Source: an alpha proteobacterium AAP38 | GTDB taxonomy: Bacteria; Pseudomonadota; Alphaproteobacteria; Azospirillales; Azospirillaceae | Length of the DNA stretch: 64,000 nucleotides | Assembly (NCBI GenBank): GCA_001296005.1 | Contig: LJHR01000004.1 | Coordinates: forward strand, 177,403 to 241,402 | Direction of reading: 5' to 3' | Shown: one piece after another, positions 45,329 through 53,508 of the stretch | Position numbering within the stretch: the stretch's first letter is position 1 | Layout of the letters: each line of letters opens with the position of its first letter | Program-made: the position numbers and the translations under genes | Notes under the pieces: generated by a model | Seen by the model: only the letters and a program-made list of their open reading frames with translations | Database searches by the model: none | Told to the model about the DNA's origin: nothing

Positions 45329-46897
45329 TTATTCTCCCCCCGGTCCAGGCGACAAGGCCCGCCGGCTGTTCCGGTCCAGTTGCAGGCAATGATGGATTTC
45401 GGCGGCGATGCGGCGGTCATCCCAGCCCAGCAGTCGGCCCATGGCCTCTGCCGCCGGGGCCAGGGCTGCGCGGCCCGCGTCGGTGTCGAACCAGGCCCTG
45501 GCGCTGCGCCGGACCCAGTAATCCTCCAACGTCGCGGCCCCTTCATGCATGGTGGCGTGTCTGGCCTCCGCCGCCACATCACCGCCTACGGCACGGATCA
45601 GCGCAGCCTCCGTACCGTAAAGACGGTCAAGGCGGTTATCTCCGTCCAAAACACGCTCCCCACCGGGCAGGGGCAGGTCAGCTGTCAGGCAGGGCGGCGT
45701 GCGGCGGCCCAGCCGCCCCGCAGCCTCATCCACGATGCGGGACGCCATGGCGCGATAGGCCGACAGCTTGCCGCCCGCGATGGCGATCACGCCGCTGGGG
45801 CCCACCCACATCTCATCCTTGCGCGACACTTCCGTCGCCTTCTTTCCGGCCTCCCCAATCAGGGGGCGGATACCGGCCCACAGGGAGACGATATCCCGGT
45901 CGCGGATGGCGGGCACATCCATGGCGGCCTGGGTGGCATTCAGCAGGTAATCGATATCGGCACGGCCAATCTCCGGCCAGTAATCGACACTTTCCTGGAA
46001 CTGGTCGGTGGTGCCCAGATAGGTGAAGTTCCCGCGCGGGACGGCGAAGATATTGCGCTTGTCCGGCGCGCGCAGGATCAGCGTGGACGTCACCGGCAGC
46101 ATGCCGCGCGGCAGTACGATATGGATGCCTTTGGAGATGGCAAGCCGGCGGTCGCCATCTCCTGCCGCCAGCGCCCGCACCCCATCCACCCAGGGACCAG
46201 CGGCGTTCACGATGACCCGCGCCCTGATACGGGCCGCGTTCTCCTCACCCGCAAGGGTGGAGCGGGCGATCAGGCCGACGGCCCGCCCCCCCTCCTCCAT
46301 CAGGCTTTCCACCCGCGCATGGTTCAGGACCACAGCCCCGGCAGCAGCAGCGGAGCGGAGATTGGCTAGGGTCAGGCGGGCATCGTCGGTCAGGAATTCC
46401 GGATAGGCCACGGCGCCGTTCAGCCGGTCACGGCGCAGATGCGGTTCCCGTCGCGCCAGTTCATCCAGTCCCCAGACCTCATGCTGTTCCGCCGCCGGCA
46501 CGCCGCCCAGCTTCTCAAAGCTCCACAGGGCGGCGCGCAGCTTGGCCTGGGTGGCCAGCGAGGTGGTGGGGATCACAAAGGGCGTTATCCGTGCCAGATG
46601 CGGAGCAATGCGACGCAGCACCTGCCGCTCCGAGGCACTTTCCCGCACCAGGGCCACGTCGCCCTGCGCCAAATAGCGCAGACCGCCATGGATCATCTTG
46701 GATGACCGGCTGCTGGTGCCGGATGCGTAATCCTGCGCCTCCAGCAGGGCAACGGACAGGCCGCGCAGGGCCGCGTCACGGGCGATGCCCGCCCCGGTAA
46801 TGCCGCCGCCGATGACGGCCAGATCGAACAGTTCGCCTTCCAGCCGGGCAAAGCTGGCGGCGCGTTCGCCCGCATTCAGGCTGCCCCCCGTGCCCAT
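45329..46897 (-). CDS. glpD: Second FAD-dependent glycerol-3-phosphate dehydrogenase (GlpD-like)
   Basis: 522-residue flavoenzyme with 'DLAVIGGGITGAGIARDAALRGL', 'SGTSSRSSKMIHGGLRYLAQGDVALVRE', 'RGNFTYLGTTDQFQE' and 'GVIAIAGGKLSAYRAMA'. Only moderately similar to the other GlpD in this window, so it is a distinct paralogue. First gene of the operon with the FAD oxidase and FGGY kinase. The set (kinase, GlpD, AGPS-like oxidase) suggests processing of a glycerol- or polyol-phosphate. No shared palindrome is seen in its promoter region. Confidence 0.9.
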   Translation of the reverse strand: MGTGGSLNAGERAASFARLEGELFDLAVIGGGITGAGIARDAALRGLSVALLEAQDYASGTSSRSSKMIHGGLRYLAQGDVALVRESASERQVLRRIAPHLARITPFVIPTTSLATQAKLRAALWSFEKLGGVPAAEQHEVWGLDELARREPHLRRDRLNGAVAYPEFLTDDARLTLANLRSAAAAGAVVLNHARVESLMEEGGRAVGLIARSTLAGEENAARIRARVIVNAAGPWVDGVRALAAGDGDRRLAISKGIHIVLPRGMLPVTSTLILRAPDKRNIFAVPRGNFTYLGTTDQFQESVDYWPEIGRADIDYLLNATQAAMDVPAIRDRDIVSLWAGIRPLIGEAGKKATEVSRKDEMWVGPSGVIAIAGGKLSAYRAMASRIVDEAAGRLGRRTPPCLTADLPLPGGERVLDGDNRLDRLYGTEAALIRAVGGDVAAEARHATMHEGAATLEDYWVRRSARAWFDTDAGRAALAPAAEAMGRLLGWDDRRIAAEIHHCLQLDRNSRRALSPGPGGE

Positions 46898-46951
46898 CGC
46901 TTTTCTCCGTCCCTGGTTGCTGCCCGTCAGACGTTAGGGGAATTGCGATGC

Positions 46952-47368
46952 CTATGGTGATGCGTTCTGGGAAACAGCCCGGTCCCGCCGCATGGCCAGT
47001 GCCGTCCAGATGGCGCCTGTGAAATCCACCAGCCCGAACAGGATCAGCAGGCCGGGCGCCAGACCCGCCAGGACCAAGCCCGAAAAGCCCACCAGCACAA
47101 TGACCCGCGTGACCACGGTGATCCGCTGAAACGGCACGCCGTCGGCACCGGCATGATAGTAAAGCGCCAAATTGAAGACGATAATCCCCAGGACCCGTAT
47201 CCACGGTTCTTCCGTCGGGGCCAGTCCCAGCAGGGCCAACAGCAGATTGGGGACCAGCAGCAGGATCAGACCATTGGCCCCCAGATACAGGGCGAACAGA
47301 CGCAGCGACAGGGCGGCACGGGTCAAGGCAGGGTCTCCGTCTTGGCAGGCTTTGGCAAAAAATGGCAT
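46952..47368 (-). CDS. Small integral membrane protein, unknown function
   Basis: About 138 residues with roughly four hydrophobic helices: 'LFALYLGANGLILLLVPNLL', 'VLGIIVFNLALYYHAGA' and two in the C-terminal half. The tail 'ALAMRRDRAVSQNASP' is cytoplasm-like and polar. The start at 47368 is preferred because it begins just before the first helix; no clear ribosome site is seen. The longer frame to 47470 would overlap the divergent parD gene. I do not recognise a family with confidence. It lies just upstream of glpD2 but is separated by 54 bases. Confidence 0.6.
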   Translation of the reverse strand: MPFFAKACQDGDPALTRAALSLRLFALYLGANGLILLLVPNLLLALLGLAPTEEPWIRVLGIIVFNLALYYHAGADGVPFQRITVVTRVIVLVGFSGLVLAGLAPGLLILFGLVDFTGAIWTALAMRRDRAVSQNASP

Positions 47369-47398
47369 GATGGGGATCGAATTGAGAGGGAGACCGTG

Positions 47399-47671
47399 AT
47401 GGCGACCATGAACGTTTCGGTGCCCGACCGCATGCGCGACTGGGTCCAGTCCCGTATCGACAGCGGCCAATATGCCAGCGTCAGCGACTATATCCGTGAC
47501 CTGATCCGGCGGGATCAGACGGAGCAGGTGGATGCCTCGGTTGAAATAGAAGCTGCCATCGCTGAAAGCCTGGAAGACATTGCGGCTGGCCGGGTGGAGC
47601 CTGCGGAGGAATTGCTTGCCAGACTTAAAGCCAAATACGCGGCAATGGCAGCAGAGCAGGAGAAACAGTAA
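47399..47671 (+). CDS. parD: ParD-family type II antitoxin
   Basis: 90-residue ribbon-helix-helix antitoxin. The N-terminal DNA-binding part 'MATMNVSVPDRMRDWVQSRI' and 'GQYASVSDYIRDLIRRDQ' are classic ParD/CopG, followed by an acidic, helical toxin-binding tail. GAGAGGGAGA lies just upstream of the ATG. It would neutralise ParE and repress its own promoter. The ParE frame overlaps its stop codon by four bases. No other toxin-antitoxin or mobile element is adjacent. Confidence 0.92.
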   Translation: MATMNVSVPDRMRDWVQSRIDSGQYASVSDYIRDLIRRDQTEQVDASVEIEAAIAESLEDIAAGRVEPAEELLARLKAKYAAMAAEQEKQ

Positions 47672-47970
47672 AAGTTGTTTTCTCTCGGCGCTCCGGTCGT
47701 GAAGTTGAAGAGATCGCAGACTTCATCGCCGCTGATAACGCAGGCCGCGCCGAGAGTTTCGCTGAAGAACTGATCGGCAAAGCCCGTTCGCTTGCCCTGC
47801 ATCCGCACAGGCATCCGCTACTTGACGGACATGAACGCGAAGGCATCCGCAAATGCGCCCACGGCAAATACGTTATCCTCTACCGCGTTGAGACCGATAA
47901 AATACTCGTTCTTCACATCCTGCATGGTGCCCGGAACATTCAGTCAATCCTGGGCGACGACGATACATAA
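47668..47970 (+). pseudogene. parE: ParE-family toxin frame without a canonical start codon
   Basis: Reading frame of 100 codons encoding a ParE/RelE-fold toxin: 'KVVFSRRSGREVEEIADFIA', 'SLALHPHRHPLLDGHEREGIRKC' and 'KYVILYRVETDKILVLHILHGARNIQSIL' are family-typical and the frame is intact to TAA. However, the frame opens at a stop at 47626-47628 and contains no ATG, GTG, TTG or CTG before the conserved N-terminus. The expected start position is GTA (47668-47670). A GTG there would give the normal GTGA overlap with the parD stop, so a single G-to-A change would explain this. It may be silenced, weakly started from GTA or ATA, or a base error. Overlaps the convergent membrane protein gene by 31 bases. 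Confidence 0.78.
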
Positions 47971-48527
47971 CCCCGTACCCCCGCCGCCATAGTCGCCACC
48001 CAAAGCGACAGCCCCAGATGCAGCCCGATGATGCGGGCATCCGGCCCCATCAGTCCCGGCACCCTCGTAAGGGCGGCCAGAACGACGCCCACCATGGAGA
48101 GGACCAGCCAAAGCCGCACCCGGCCTTTGCTTGGTGCCAGCAAACGCAGGGTGCCGGCCAGGATGAACAGGCTGGATAGCTGCCCGACCAGGGGCTTCTG
48201 CCCTGCCAGGATCAGACCACCGACCAGCAGGACCGTGATCCCCATCACCCAGGACGCACGGCGCGTGCCGGGCAGCAGGAAAAGGGCCATGGCAATGGTG
48301 GCGAAGCCCAGCAGGGCGTAAATCTCAGACGTATCCTGATACAGGACGGTCAGCCATTCCGGCTCCCACCCGGCAAAGTGCAGAGTGCCCAGGGCGGACG
48401 GTATGGCCAGGGCCAGGATCGCGGCGGCCAGCAGCCGGACGGGACCCGTCGCCAGTTCCGTCAGAAGGGTCCAGCCGGCCCAGAGGCAGGCCAGCGCCAG
48501 GATCGCATCACTGACCGCCAGCAGCAT
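47940..48527 (-). CDS. Polytopic membrane protein, unknown function
   Basis: 195 residues with six or so hydrophobic helices filling most of the chain ('AILALACLWAGWTLLTELA', 'LLAAAILALAIPSALGTLHFAGW', 'IYALLGFATIAMALFLLPG', 'WVMGITVLLVGGLILAG' and more). Its start lies inside the 3' end of the fatty-acid-hydroxylase gene (20-base overlap), indicating an operon. No catalytic motif is evident and I do not recognise the family. Expected in the inner membrane. Confidence 0.72.
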   Translation of the reverse strand: MLLAVSDAILALACLWAGWTLLTELATGPVRLLAAAILALAIPSALGTLHFAGWEPEWLTVLYQDTSEIYALLGFATIAMALFLLPGTRRASWVMGITVLLVGGLILAGQKPLVGQLSSLFILAGTLRLLAPSKGRVRLWLVLSMVGVVLAALTRVPGLMGPDARIIGLHLGLSLWVATMAAGVRGYVSSSPRID

Positions 48528-49512
48528 CGGCCAACTCCCGCGCCATCACGGGCATGCCAGCACCGGTGGCTGGCGGCAGACCGGGCGTGCCCGCCTGTTC
48601 CGGATGACGGCGCAGGAAGGCCGCCTTGATCTTGTCGGTGCCGTCACGGCTGCCATCATGGCTCCACCCCGGCGGGCCGAACAGATACAGGAAGCGGTCG
48701 CGCAGGCAGAGGCCGCGCTGCGCCTGATCTTTGGCAATGCCGACAAATTCATGAAAGGCGATACGCAGCGGGTTGAAGGTACCCAAATCACGCACCAGCC
48801 CGAACCGCACCGGATCATCATCCTGCTCCGGCACGAAGGTACCGAACAGCTTGTCCCAGATGATCAGGGTGCCGGCATAGTTGCAGTCCAGATAGCGGGG
48901 GTTCGAGCCATGGTGAACGCGGTGATGGGAGGGCGTGTTCATCACCGCTTCGAACCAGGCAGGCATGCGGCGGATGGATTCCGTATGGATCCAGAACTGG
49001 TACAGCAGGTTCAGGGACGAGGCGAAGATCAGGATGGCCGGGTGGAATCCCAGGAAGGCCAAAGGCAGCTTCAGCACGAACAGGCCCATGATGGCACCCG
49101 TCCAGGGTTGGCGCAGGGCCGTGGCGAAGTTGAAATGCTGGCTGGAATGATGGACGACATGGCTGGCCCAGAGCCAGCGGATGCGGTGCATGAACCGGTG
49201 CGCCCAGTAATAGCGCATGTCGTCGATCAGGAAGCAGGCGACGATGGCCCAGACGGACGTTCCGATATCAAACAGGCGATGGTCATAGACCCAGAACATG
49301 ATGGCCGAAATGCCGCCGCCGATCAGCAGACCGGAGAACAGGCCGGTAATGACATAGCCGACCCCCATGGCCAGACTTGCGGCGCTGTCCCGCGTCTCAT
49401 AATGCGCGCGCAGCAGGTTCATGCGCATCAGCAGCAGTTCAAGGACCAGCAGCAGCAGATAAACCGGGCTGGCCAGGGTGGCGACATCGGGATAGCTCAG
49501 GTTGTCCGGCAT
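48508..49512 (-). CDS. Sterol desaturase / fatty acid hydroxylase superfamily protein
   Basis: 334-residue membrane di-iron oxygenase. The histidine boxes are present in order: 'HRFMH', 'HVVHHSSQHFN' and 'HHRVHHG', with 3-4 hydrophobic helices before and between them. Family members hydroxylate or desaturate lipids (sterols, carotenoids, ceramides, ornithine lipids). The start at 49512 has AAGAA upstream; the 45-base longer frame starts within the preceding gap. It overlaps the downstream membrane-protein gene and follows a 138-residue anchored protein, so the three genes probably form an operon. Substrate unknown. Confidence 0.88.
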   Translation of the reverse strand: MPDNLSYPDVATLASPVYLLLLVLELLLMRMNLLRAHYETRDSAASLAMGVGYVITGLFSGLLIGGGISAIMFWVYDHRLFDIGTSVWAIVACFLIDDMRYYWAHRFMHRIRWLWASHVVHHSSQHFNFATALRQPWTGAIMGLFVLKLPLAFLGFHPAILIFASSLNLLYQFWIHTESIRRMPAWFEAVMNTPSHHRVHHGSNPRYLDCNYAGTLIIWDKLFGTFVPEQDDDPVRFGLVRDLGTFNPLRIAFHEFVGIAKDQAQRGLCLRDRFLYLFGPPGWSHDGSRDGTDKIKAAFLRRHPEQAGTPGLPPATGAGMPVMARELADAAGGQ

Positions 49513-49534
49513 CGTTTCTTCCCAGATATTGTCG

Positions 49535-49951
49535 TTATTTATTGCGCAACGCATCAAACAGCGCCCGCCAGTGCGCCGCCTCCGCCGGATCCGCGAAGGA
49601 AAGACGGAAGGACGGGGCCGTGAAGTCGGCCAGCGACAGGATCAGAACATTATCCCGCAGGTCCCAGCCGGTCACACTCTCCGCCCCCACCACCCGCGCC
49701 GTGGCGTATCGGCCCATGATCAGCAGCAGGCCGAAACGGTTAGCCGTCCCCAAGTCGATCAGGGCCGACAGCCCGTCACGGGACAGGGCCGCACCGGCTG
49801 CCGGCACATCCTGCAGGATGTCGCGGAAACGGTTCAAGGCCGCCTCCCGGTCCGGTATGCACGCCTGCGCGGTCTGGCCCAGAAGATGGTGCAACAGAAT
49901 GATGAACAGGATGAACAGCAGGCTGCCCACAATCAGATATTGAAGTGTCAT
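49535..49951 (-). CDS. Membrane-anchored hypothetical protein
   Basis: 138 residues: one N-terminal transmembrane helix (about residues 5-27, 'LIVGSLLFILFIILLHHLLG') and a soluble domain of about 105 residues with 'FGLLLIMGRYATARVV' and 'FTAPSFRLSFADPAEAAHWRALFDAL'. I cannot name a family. It ends 22 bases before the fatty-acid-hydroxylase gene and likely forms an operon with it, so a role in that lipid modification is possible. Confidence 0.68.
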   Translation of the reverse strand: MTLQYLIVGSLLFILFIILLHHLLGQTAQACIPDREAALNRFRDILQDVPAAGAALSRDGLSALIDLGTANRFGLLLIMGRYATARVVGAESVTGWDLRDNVLILSLADFTAPSFRLSFADPAEAAHWRALFDALRNK

Positions 49952-50108
49952 CGGGTTCCGCCCTTGCAGCTTCGGCGATGATATTCGGGGTGGTCCAATG
50001 GTGATCTTGCCAAAAAATCATCACCTGATGATTTCCATGGATGCATCAACAAGCCTTTAGCCATGTATGTTCGGGATGAGCAATTGAACGAAACCTTGAG
50101 GAAACGTG

Positions 50109-51509
50109 ATGGACGGGGTGCCGGACCTGCAAGGCCTGCTGGCTCGCCAGCAAGAGGCGGTGAAGCGTCACGGTGCGCCGGACCTGAAGGAGCGGCTGGC
50201 GGCCCTTGACGGTCTGGCGCGCCTGGTCCGCCGGCACCAGGGCGACCTGATTGCCGCCGTCAGCACCGATTTCGGCAACCGCGCCCGGCAGGAGACGGAG
50301 TTGGGCGAACTGATGCCGCTGCTGAACGGTATCCGCCATGTCCGCGGGCACCTGAAGGGCTGGATGCGGCCCCGGCGGCGGGTGGCGGGACTGGCGTTCC
50401 AGCCGGCATCGGCGCGGGTCGAGTATCAGCCGCTGGGCGTCGTCGGCATCCTATCGCCCTGGAACTACCCGCTTTTCCTGACGCTCGGACCCCTGGTCGA
50501 TGCGCTGGCGGCGGGCAACCGGGTGATGATCAAGCCATCGGAACTGGCACCCCGGACGGGGGAACTGCTGCGCACCTTGCTTGGCACCCTGTTCCCCGAG
50601 GATCAGGTGGCAGTGGTGACGGGCGGGGCGGACATGGCAGCCGCATTCTCCCGCCTGTCCTTCGACCATCTGGTCTTTACCGGCTCCACCCGTGTCGGGC
50701 GGGCGGTGATGCAGGCGGCGGCGGACAATCTGACGCCCGTCACACTGGAACTGGGCGGCAAGTCGCCGGTCCTGATCCTGCCCGACTATCCTCTGGAAAA
50801 GGCGGCGCGCACCATCGCCATGGGCAAGTTCTTCAATGCCGGCCAGACCTGCGTGGCGCCCGACTATGTGCTGGTGCCGCGCGACCGCATGGAGAACTTC
50901 GCGCAAATCCTGATGCGGCAGGTGGAGGAGATGTATCCCGGCATCAAGGACAACCCGGACTATACAAGCATCATCACCGACCGCCACCATGCCCGCCTGT
51001 CTTCCATAGTGGCCGAGATTGGCGGGCGGGTGGTCCGCCATCGTGACGCGGGTGACGTGGCCCAACGCCTGTTCCCGCCGACCCTGCTGATCGACCCGCC
51101 CACCGACAGCATGGCCATGCGGGAGGAGATTTTCGGGCCAGTCCTGCCCATCCTGCCCTATGACCGGGTGGAGGATGCGCTGGCCTTCATCAATGACCGG
51201 CCCAAGCCGCTGGCTCTTTATTGTTATTCCGACGATGGCGACCGCGTGGCGGGGGTGCTGAACGGCACGCGGTCGGGCGGGGTGACGGTGAATGCCACCA
51301 TGCTGCATGTCGGACAGGAGGATCTGCCCTTTGGCGGCGTCGGCGAAAGCGGGACCGGCGCCTATCACGGGCAGGAGGGCTTTCTGCGCCTGTCGCATGC
51401 ACGCGCGGTCCTGCGCATGGGCCGCTTCAACCAATCCCACCTTGTCGCCGCCCCCTATGGAAGGCTGACGGGCTGGATCACCCGGTTATTCATCGGAGGG
51501 GCGTCATGA
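50109..51509 (+). CDS. Aldehyde dehydrogenase, coniferyl-aldehyde-dehydrogenase-like
   Basis: 466-residue NAD(P)-dependent aldehyde dehydrogenase of the short class 3-like branch, as in coniferyl aldehyde dehydrogenase. N-terminal 'RLARLVRRHQGDLIAAVSTDFGNR'-like region, 'GILSPWNYPLFLTLGPLVDALAAGNRV', 'VTLELGGKSPVLI' with the Glu, 'NAGQTCVAPDYVLVPR' with catalytic Cys, and 'PFGGVGESGTGAYHG'. The hydrophobic C-terminal tail may attach it to the membrane. ATG 50109 gives better ribosome-site spacing (GAGG) than the adjacent GTG 50106. The LysR gene overlaps its stop by four bases. Confidence 0.87.
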   Translation: MDGVPDLQGLLARQQEAVKRHGAPDLKERLAALDGLARLVRRHQGDLIAAVSTDFGNRARQETELGELMPLLNGIRHVRGHLKGWMRPRRRVAGLAFQPASARVEYQPLGVVGILSPWNYPLFLTLGPLVDALAAGNRVMIKPSELAPRTGELLRTLLGTLFPEDQVAVVTGGADMAAAFSRLSFDHLVFTGSTRVGRAVMQAAADNLTPVTLELGGKSPVLILPDYPLEKAARTIAMGKFFNAGQTCVAPDYVLVPRDRMENFAQILMRQVEEMYPGIKDNPDYTSIITDRHHARLSSIVAEIGGRVVRHRDAGDVAQRLFPPTLLIDPPTDSMAMREEIFGPVLPILPYDRVEDALAFINDRPKPLALYCYSDDGDRVAGVLNGTRSGGVTVNATMLHVGQEDLPFGGVGESGTGAYHGQEGFLRLSHARAVLRMGRFNQSHLVAAPYGRLTGWITRLFIGGAS

Positions 51510-52417
51510 ACCTGCGCCGGCTTCAGCATTTCGAGGCGCTGTACCGTCTGCAAAGCTTTGCACGCGCCGCCGACGAATTGGCCATCACCCAGTCGGCGTT
51601 GAGCCGCAGCCTCCAGAAGCTGGAGGAGGAGCTGGGTGCTGTCCTGTTTGATCGGACCACCCATTATGTCCGGCCCACCGATGCCGGGGACCGCTTGATC
51701 CGGCCCGTGCAGGATGTGCTGGCCGCGGCGGGCAACCTGGACAGTGCCGCCAACCAGCTGACGCGACCAGGGTCGGGCACGGTGCGCGTAGGTGTCGGAC
51801 CCTATCCGATGAACCCGCTGCTGACCCGCGCCATCGGGCGGTTCGGGGCGGCGCATGAGGGGGTGCGGGTCACGGTGACCGGCGGGACGGCGGATGTGCT
51901 GCTGCAAGGTCTGGTCGACCGCTCGCTGGACCTTGTGGTCTGCGATATCAGCAAGTTCGACGGGTCCGCCTATGCCGACGAGGTAGTGGTGACGGCCCTG
52001 CCGCGTGAACCGCTGATGATTGTCACCGCAACATCCCACCCCCTGCCCGAGGGGCGGGGACGGCGAGAGGCGGTGGAACAGAGGCCCTGGGCCCTGCCCC
52101 GCCCGGCACCGGGCAGCGAGCACCGCTTCGCCCCCGCCATCCGCACCCGCATCGCCCAGCGCAGCTTTCCCGACTATGAGTTGGACAGCACGCTTGCCTG
52201 TCTGGAGGTGGTGCGGCAGGGGCCGGCCATCACAGTCGTGCCCCGGTCACTGGCCCTGGCGGCCAGCCAGGACGGGTCCCTGACCTGTTATGCCATGGCG
52301 GCGGGCGAACAGACCAATGACGGCATACACCTTCTGCGCAACCGCAGCCAGAGTGCGGCGGTCACGTCGTTTGTGAAGGCCTTGCGGGAGACGGCGCAGG
52401 TGGTGGTGGCGGGGTGA
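51506..52417 (+). CDS. LysR-family transcriptional regulator
   Basis: 303 residues; N-terminal winged helix 'RLQHFEALYRLQSFARAADELAITQSALSRSLQKLEEELGAVLF' (split over about residues 4-47) and a periplasmic-binding-like effector domain. ATGA overlap with the aldehyde dehydrogenase stop shows co-expression, unusual for LysR genes, which more often are divergent from their targets. GGAGGGG ribosome site upstream. Target and effector unknown. Confidence 0.9.
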   Translation: MNLRRLQHFEALYRLQSFARAADELAITQSALSRSLQKLEEELGAVLFDRTTHYVRPTDAGDRLIRPVQDVLAAAGNLDSAANQLTRPGSGTVRVGVGPYPMNPLLTRAIGRFGAAHEGVRVTVTGGTADVLLQGLVDRSLDLVVCDISKFDGSAYADEVVVTALPREPLMIVTATSHPLPEGRGRREAVEQRPWALPRPAPGSEHRFAPAIRTRIAQRSFPDYELDSTLACLEVVRQGPAITVVPRSLALAASQDGSLTCYAMAAGEQTNDGIHLLRNRSQSAAVTSFVKALRETAQVVVAG

Positions 52418-52638
52418 CGGTTGAGGCTGGTGCCGTTCGGAGACGCGCACAGGCCCGCTCCGAATGGAGGCGAGCCCGTGCAACCGAATGAAACACAAAA
52501 TAAAGGGGTGTTTCGCGGGTGCGCGCCTTTCCTGACCCGAAAACGTACAGCGTCGGATCGGGAAAGACGGAAATGGCCATGATGGCGACAGCATAACAGG
52601 AAGCGGGCGGAAAGTCAGCAATTCCGCCCGCCACCCCC
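52418..52638. other. Convergent intergenic region between LysR and PhyH genes
   Basis: 221 bases without an open frame I would defend. Besides the hairpin next to the PhyH stop codon (52603-52631), nothing is recognised. Confidence 0.5.
52603..52631 (-). terminator. Hairpin downstream of the PhyH gene
   Basis: Perfect 10-bp stem GCGGGCGGAA / TTCCGCCCGC (52603-52612 with 52622-52631) with a 9-base loop, starting 8 bases after the PhyH stop on the minus strand. It is followed by TTCCTGTTATG rather than a long T-run, so a weak intrinsic terminator. Confidence 0.6.
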
Positions 52639-53403
52639 TCAGGCGAACGTCACCTGTTTGCCATTGCGCAGCACTGGGATGGCGTTGCGGCGCAGCTGTT
52701 TGGTGCCGGGATTCAAGATCACTTCCGGGCTGTATTGGGCCAGATAGACGCGGCGCATGCGGTCGGTGCGGTTGGCGCCCGTGGCATGCAGCAGCAAGGA
52801 GGAGAAGGCGACGATGCTGCCGGCCGGAACCTCCACCACCACCCCTTCCTCATCCCCGGTCCAGCCGACCAGATCGTTGGTGCCAGGCTGGCGCACATGC
52901 GGGACGATGCCGTCGCGGGTGGCGGGAACCTGGCTGAAGGGCAGGACGCGGACAGTGCCGTTTTCGATGGTTGTATCGTCCAGGGTGCACCAACAGGTCA
53001 GATAGGGCTTGTGGTCCGGCGGGCCGCCATTGCCCACGACATAGCCGCTATCCTGATGCCAGCTGAAGGACATGCCGCCGCCAGCGCCCTTCACCACATA
53101 TTGATCATAGAAGAAATAGGCGTCGTCGCCGATGGTGGCGCGGCAGATATCGGCCATTACGTCGGAGAACAGCATTTCGCGAAGTTCCGGCTGAACCCGC
53201 TGGCATTCGCCTGCGAAATAGCGGTTGCCACGATGGGTGATGCCATCGACATCGACGCCCAGCGCGTCCAGCCGCGCATCCTCCCGCTCCACCATGCGGC
53301 CACATTGCGCGCGCAGGATATCCAGCAATTCACCTTCCAGCACGCGTTCGAAAACCGCGTAGCCTTCACGCTGGAACTGTTCGCGCTGCTGTTCGTACTT
53401 CAT
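52639..53403 (-). CDS. Phytanoyl-CoA dioxygenase (PhyH) family protein
   Basis: 254-residue Fe(II)/2-oxoglutarate oxygenase. Metal-binding H-x-D in 'SWHQDSGYVVG' and distal His in 'SSLLLHATGANRTDRMRRVY', with the 2-oxoglutarate Arg nearby. Family members hydroxylate a wide range of small molecules. ATG 53403 has GGAGGA just upstream; the frame is open much further 5' but that part lies over the divergent LysR gene. The LysR gene at 53509 is its likely regulator. Substrate unknown; plant-derived or amino-acid-like compounds are typical for environmental PhyH proteins. Confidence 0.88.
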   Translation of the reverse strand: MKYEQQREQFQREGYAVFERVLEGELLDILRAQCGRMVEREDARLDALGVDVDGITHRGNRYFAGECQRVQPELREMLFSDVMADICRATIGDDAYFFYDQYVVKGAGGGMSFSWHQDSGYVVGNGGPPDHKPYLTCWCTLDDTTIENGTVRVLPFSQVPATRDGIVPHVRQPGTNDLVGWTGDEEGVVVEVPAGSIVAFSSLLLHATGANRTDRMRRVYLAQYSPEVILNPGTKQLRRNAIPVLRNGKQVTFA

Positions 53404-53508
53404 GGTTTCCTCCGGGTACGGGCTGTTGTTGAAACCATTCTGCCGCCGGACCAGCCATCGCATCCAATCGAATTGCGTCACGTGTTCATTCGTGAATACT
53501 ATGTCCCC

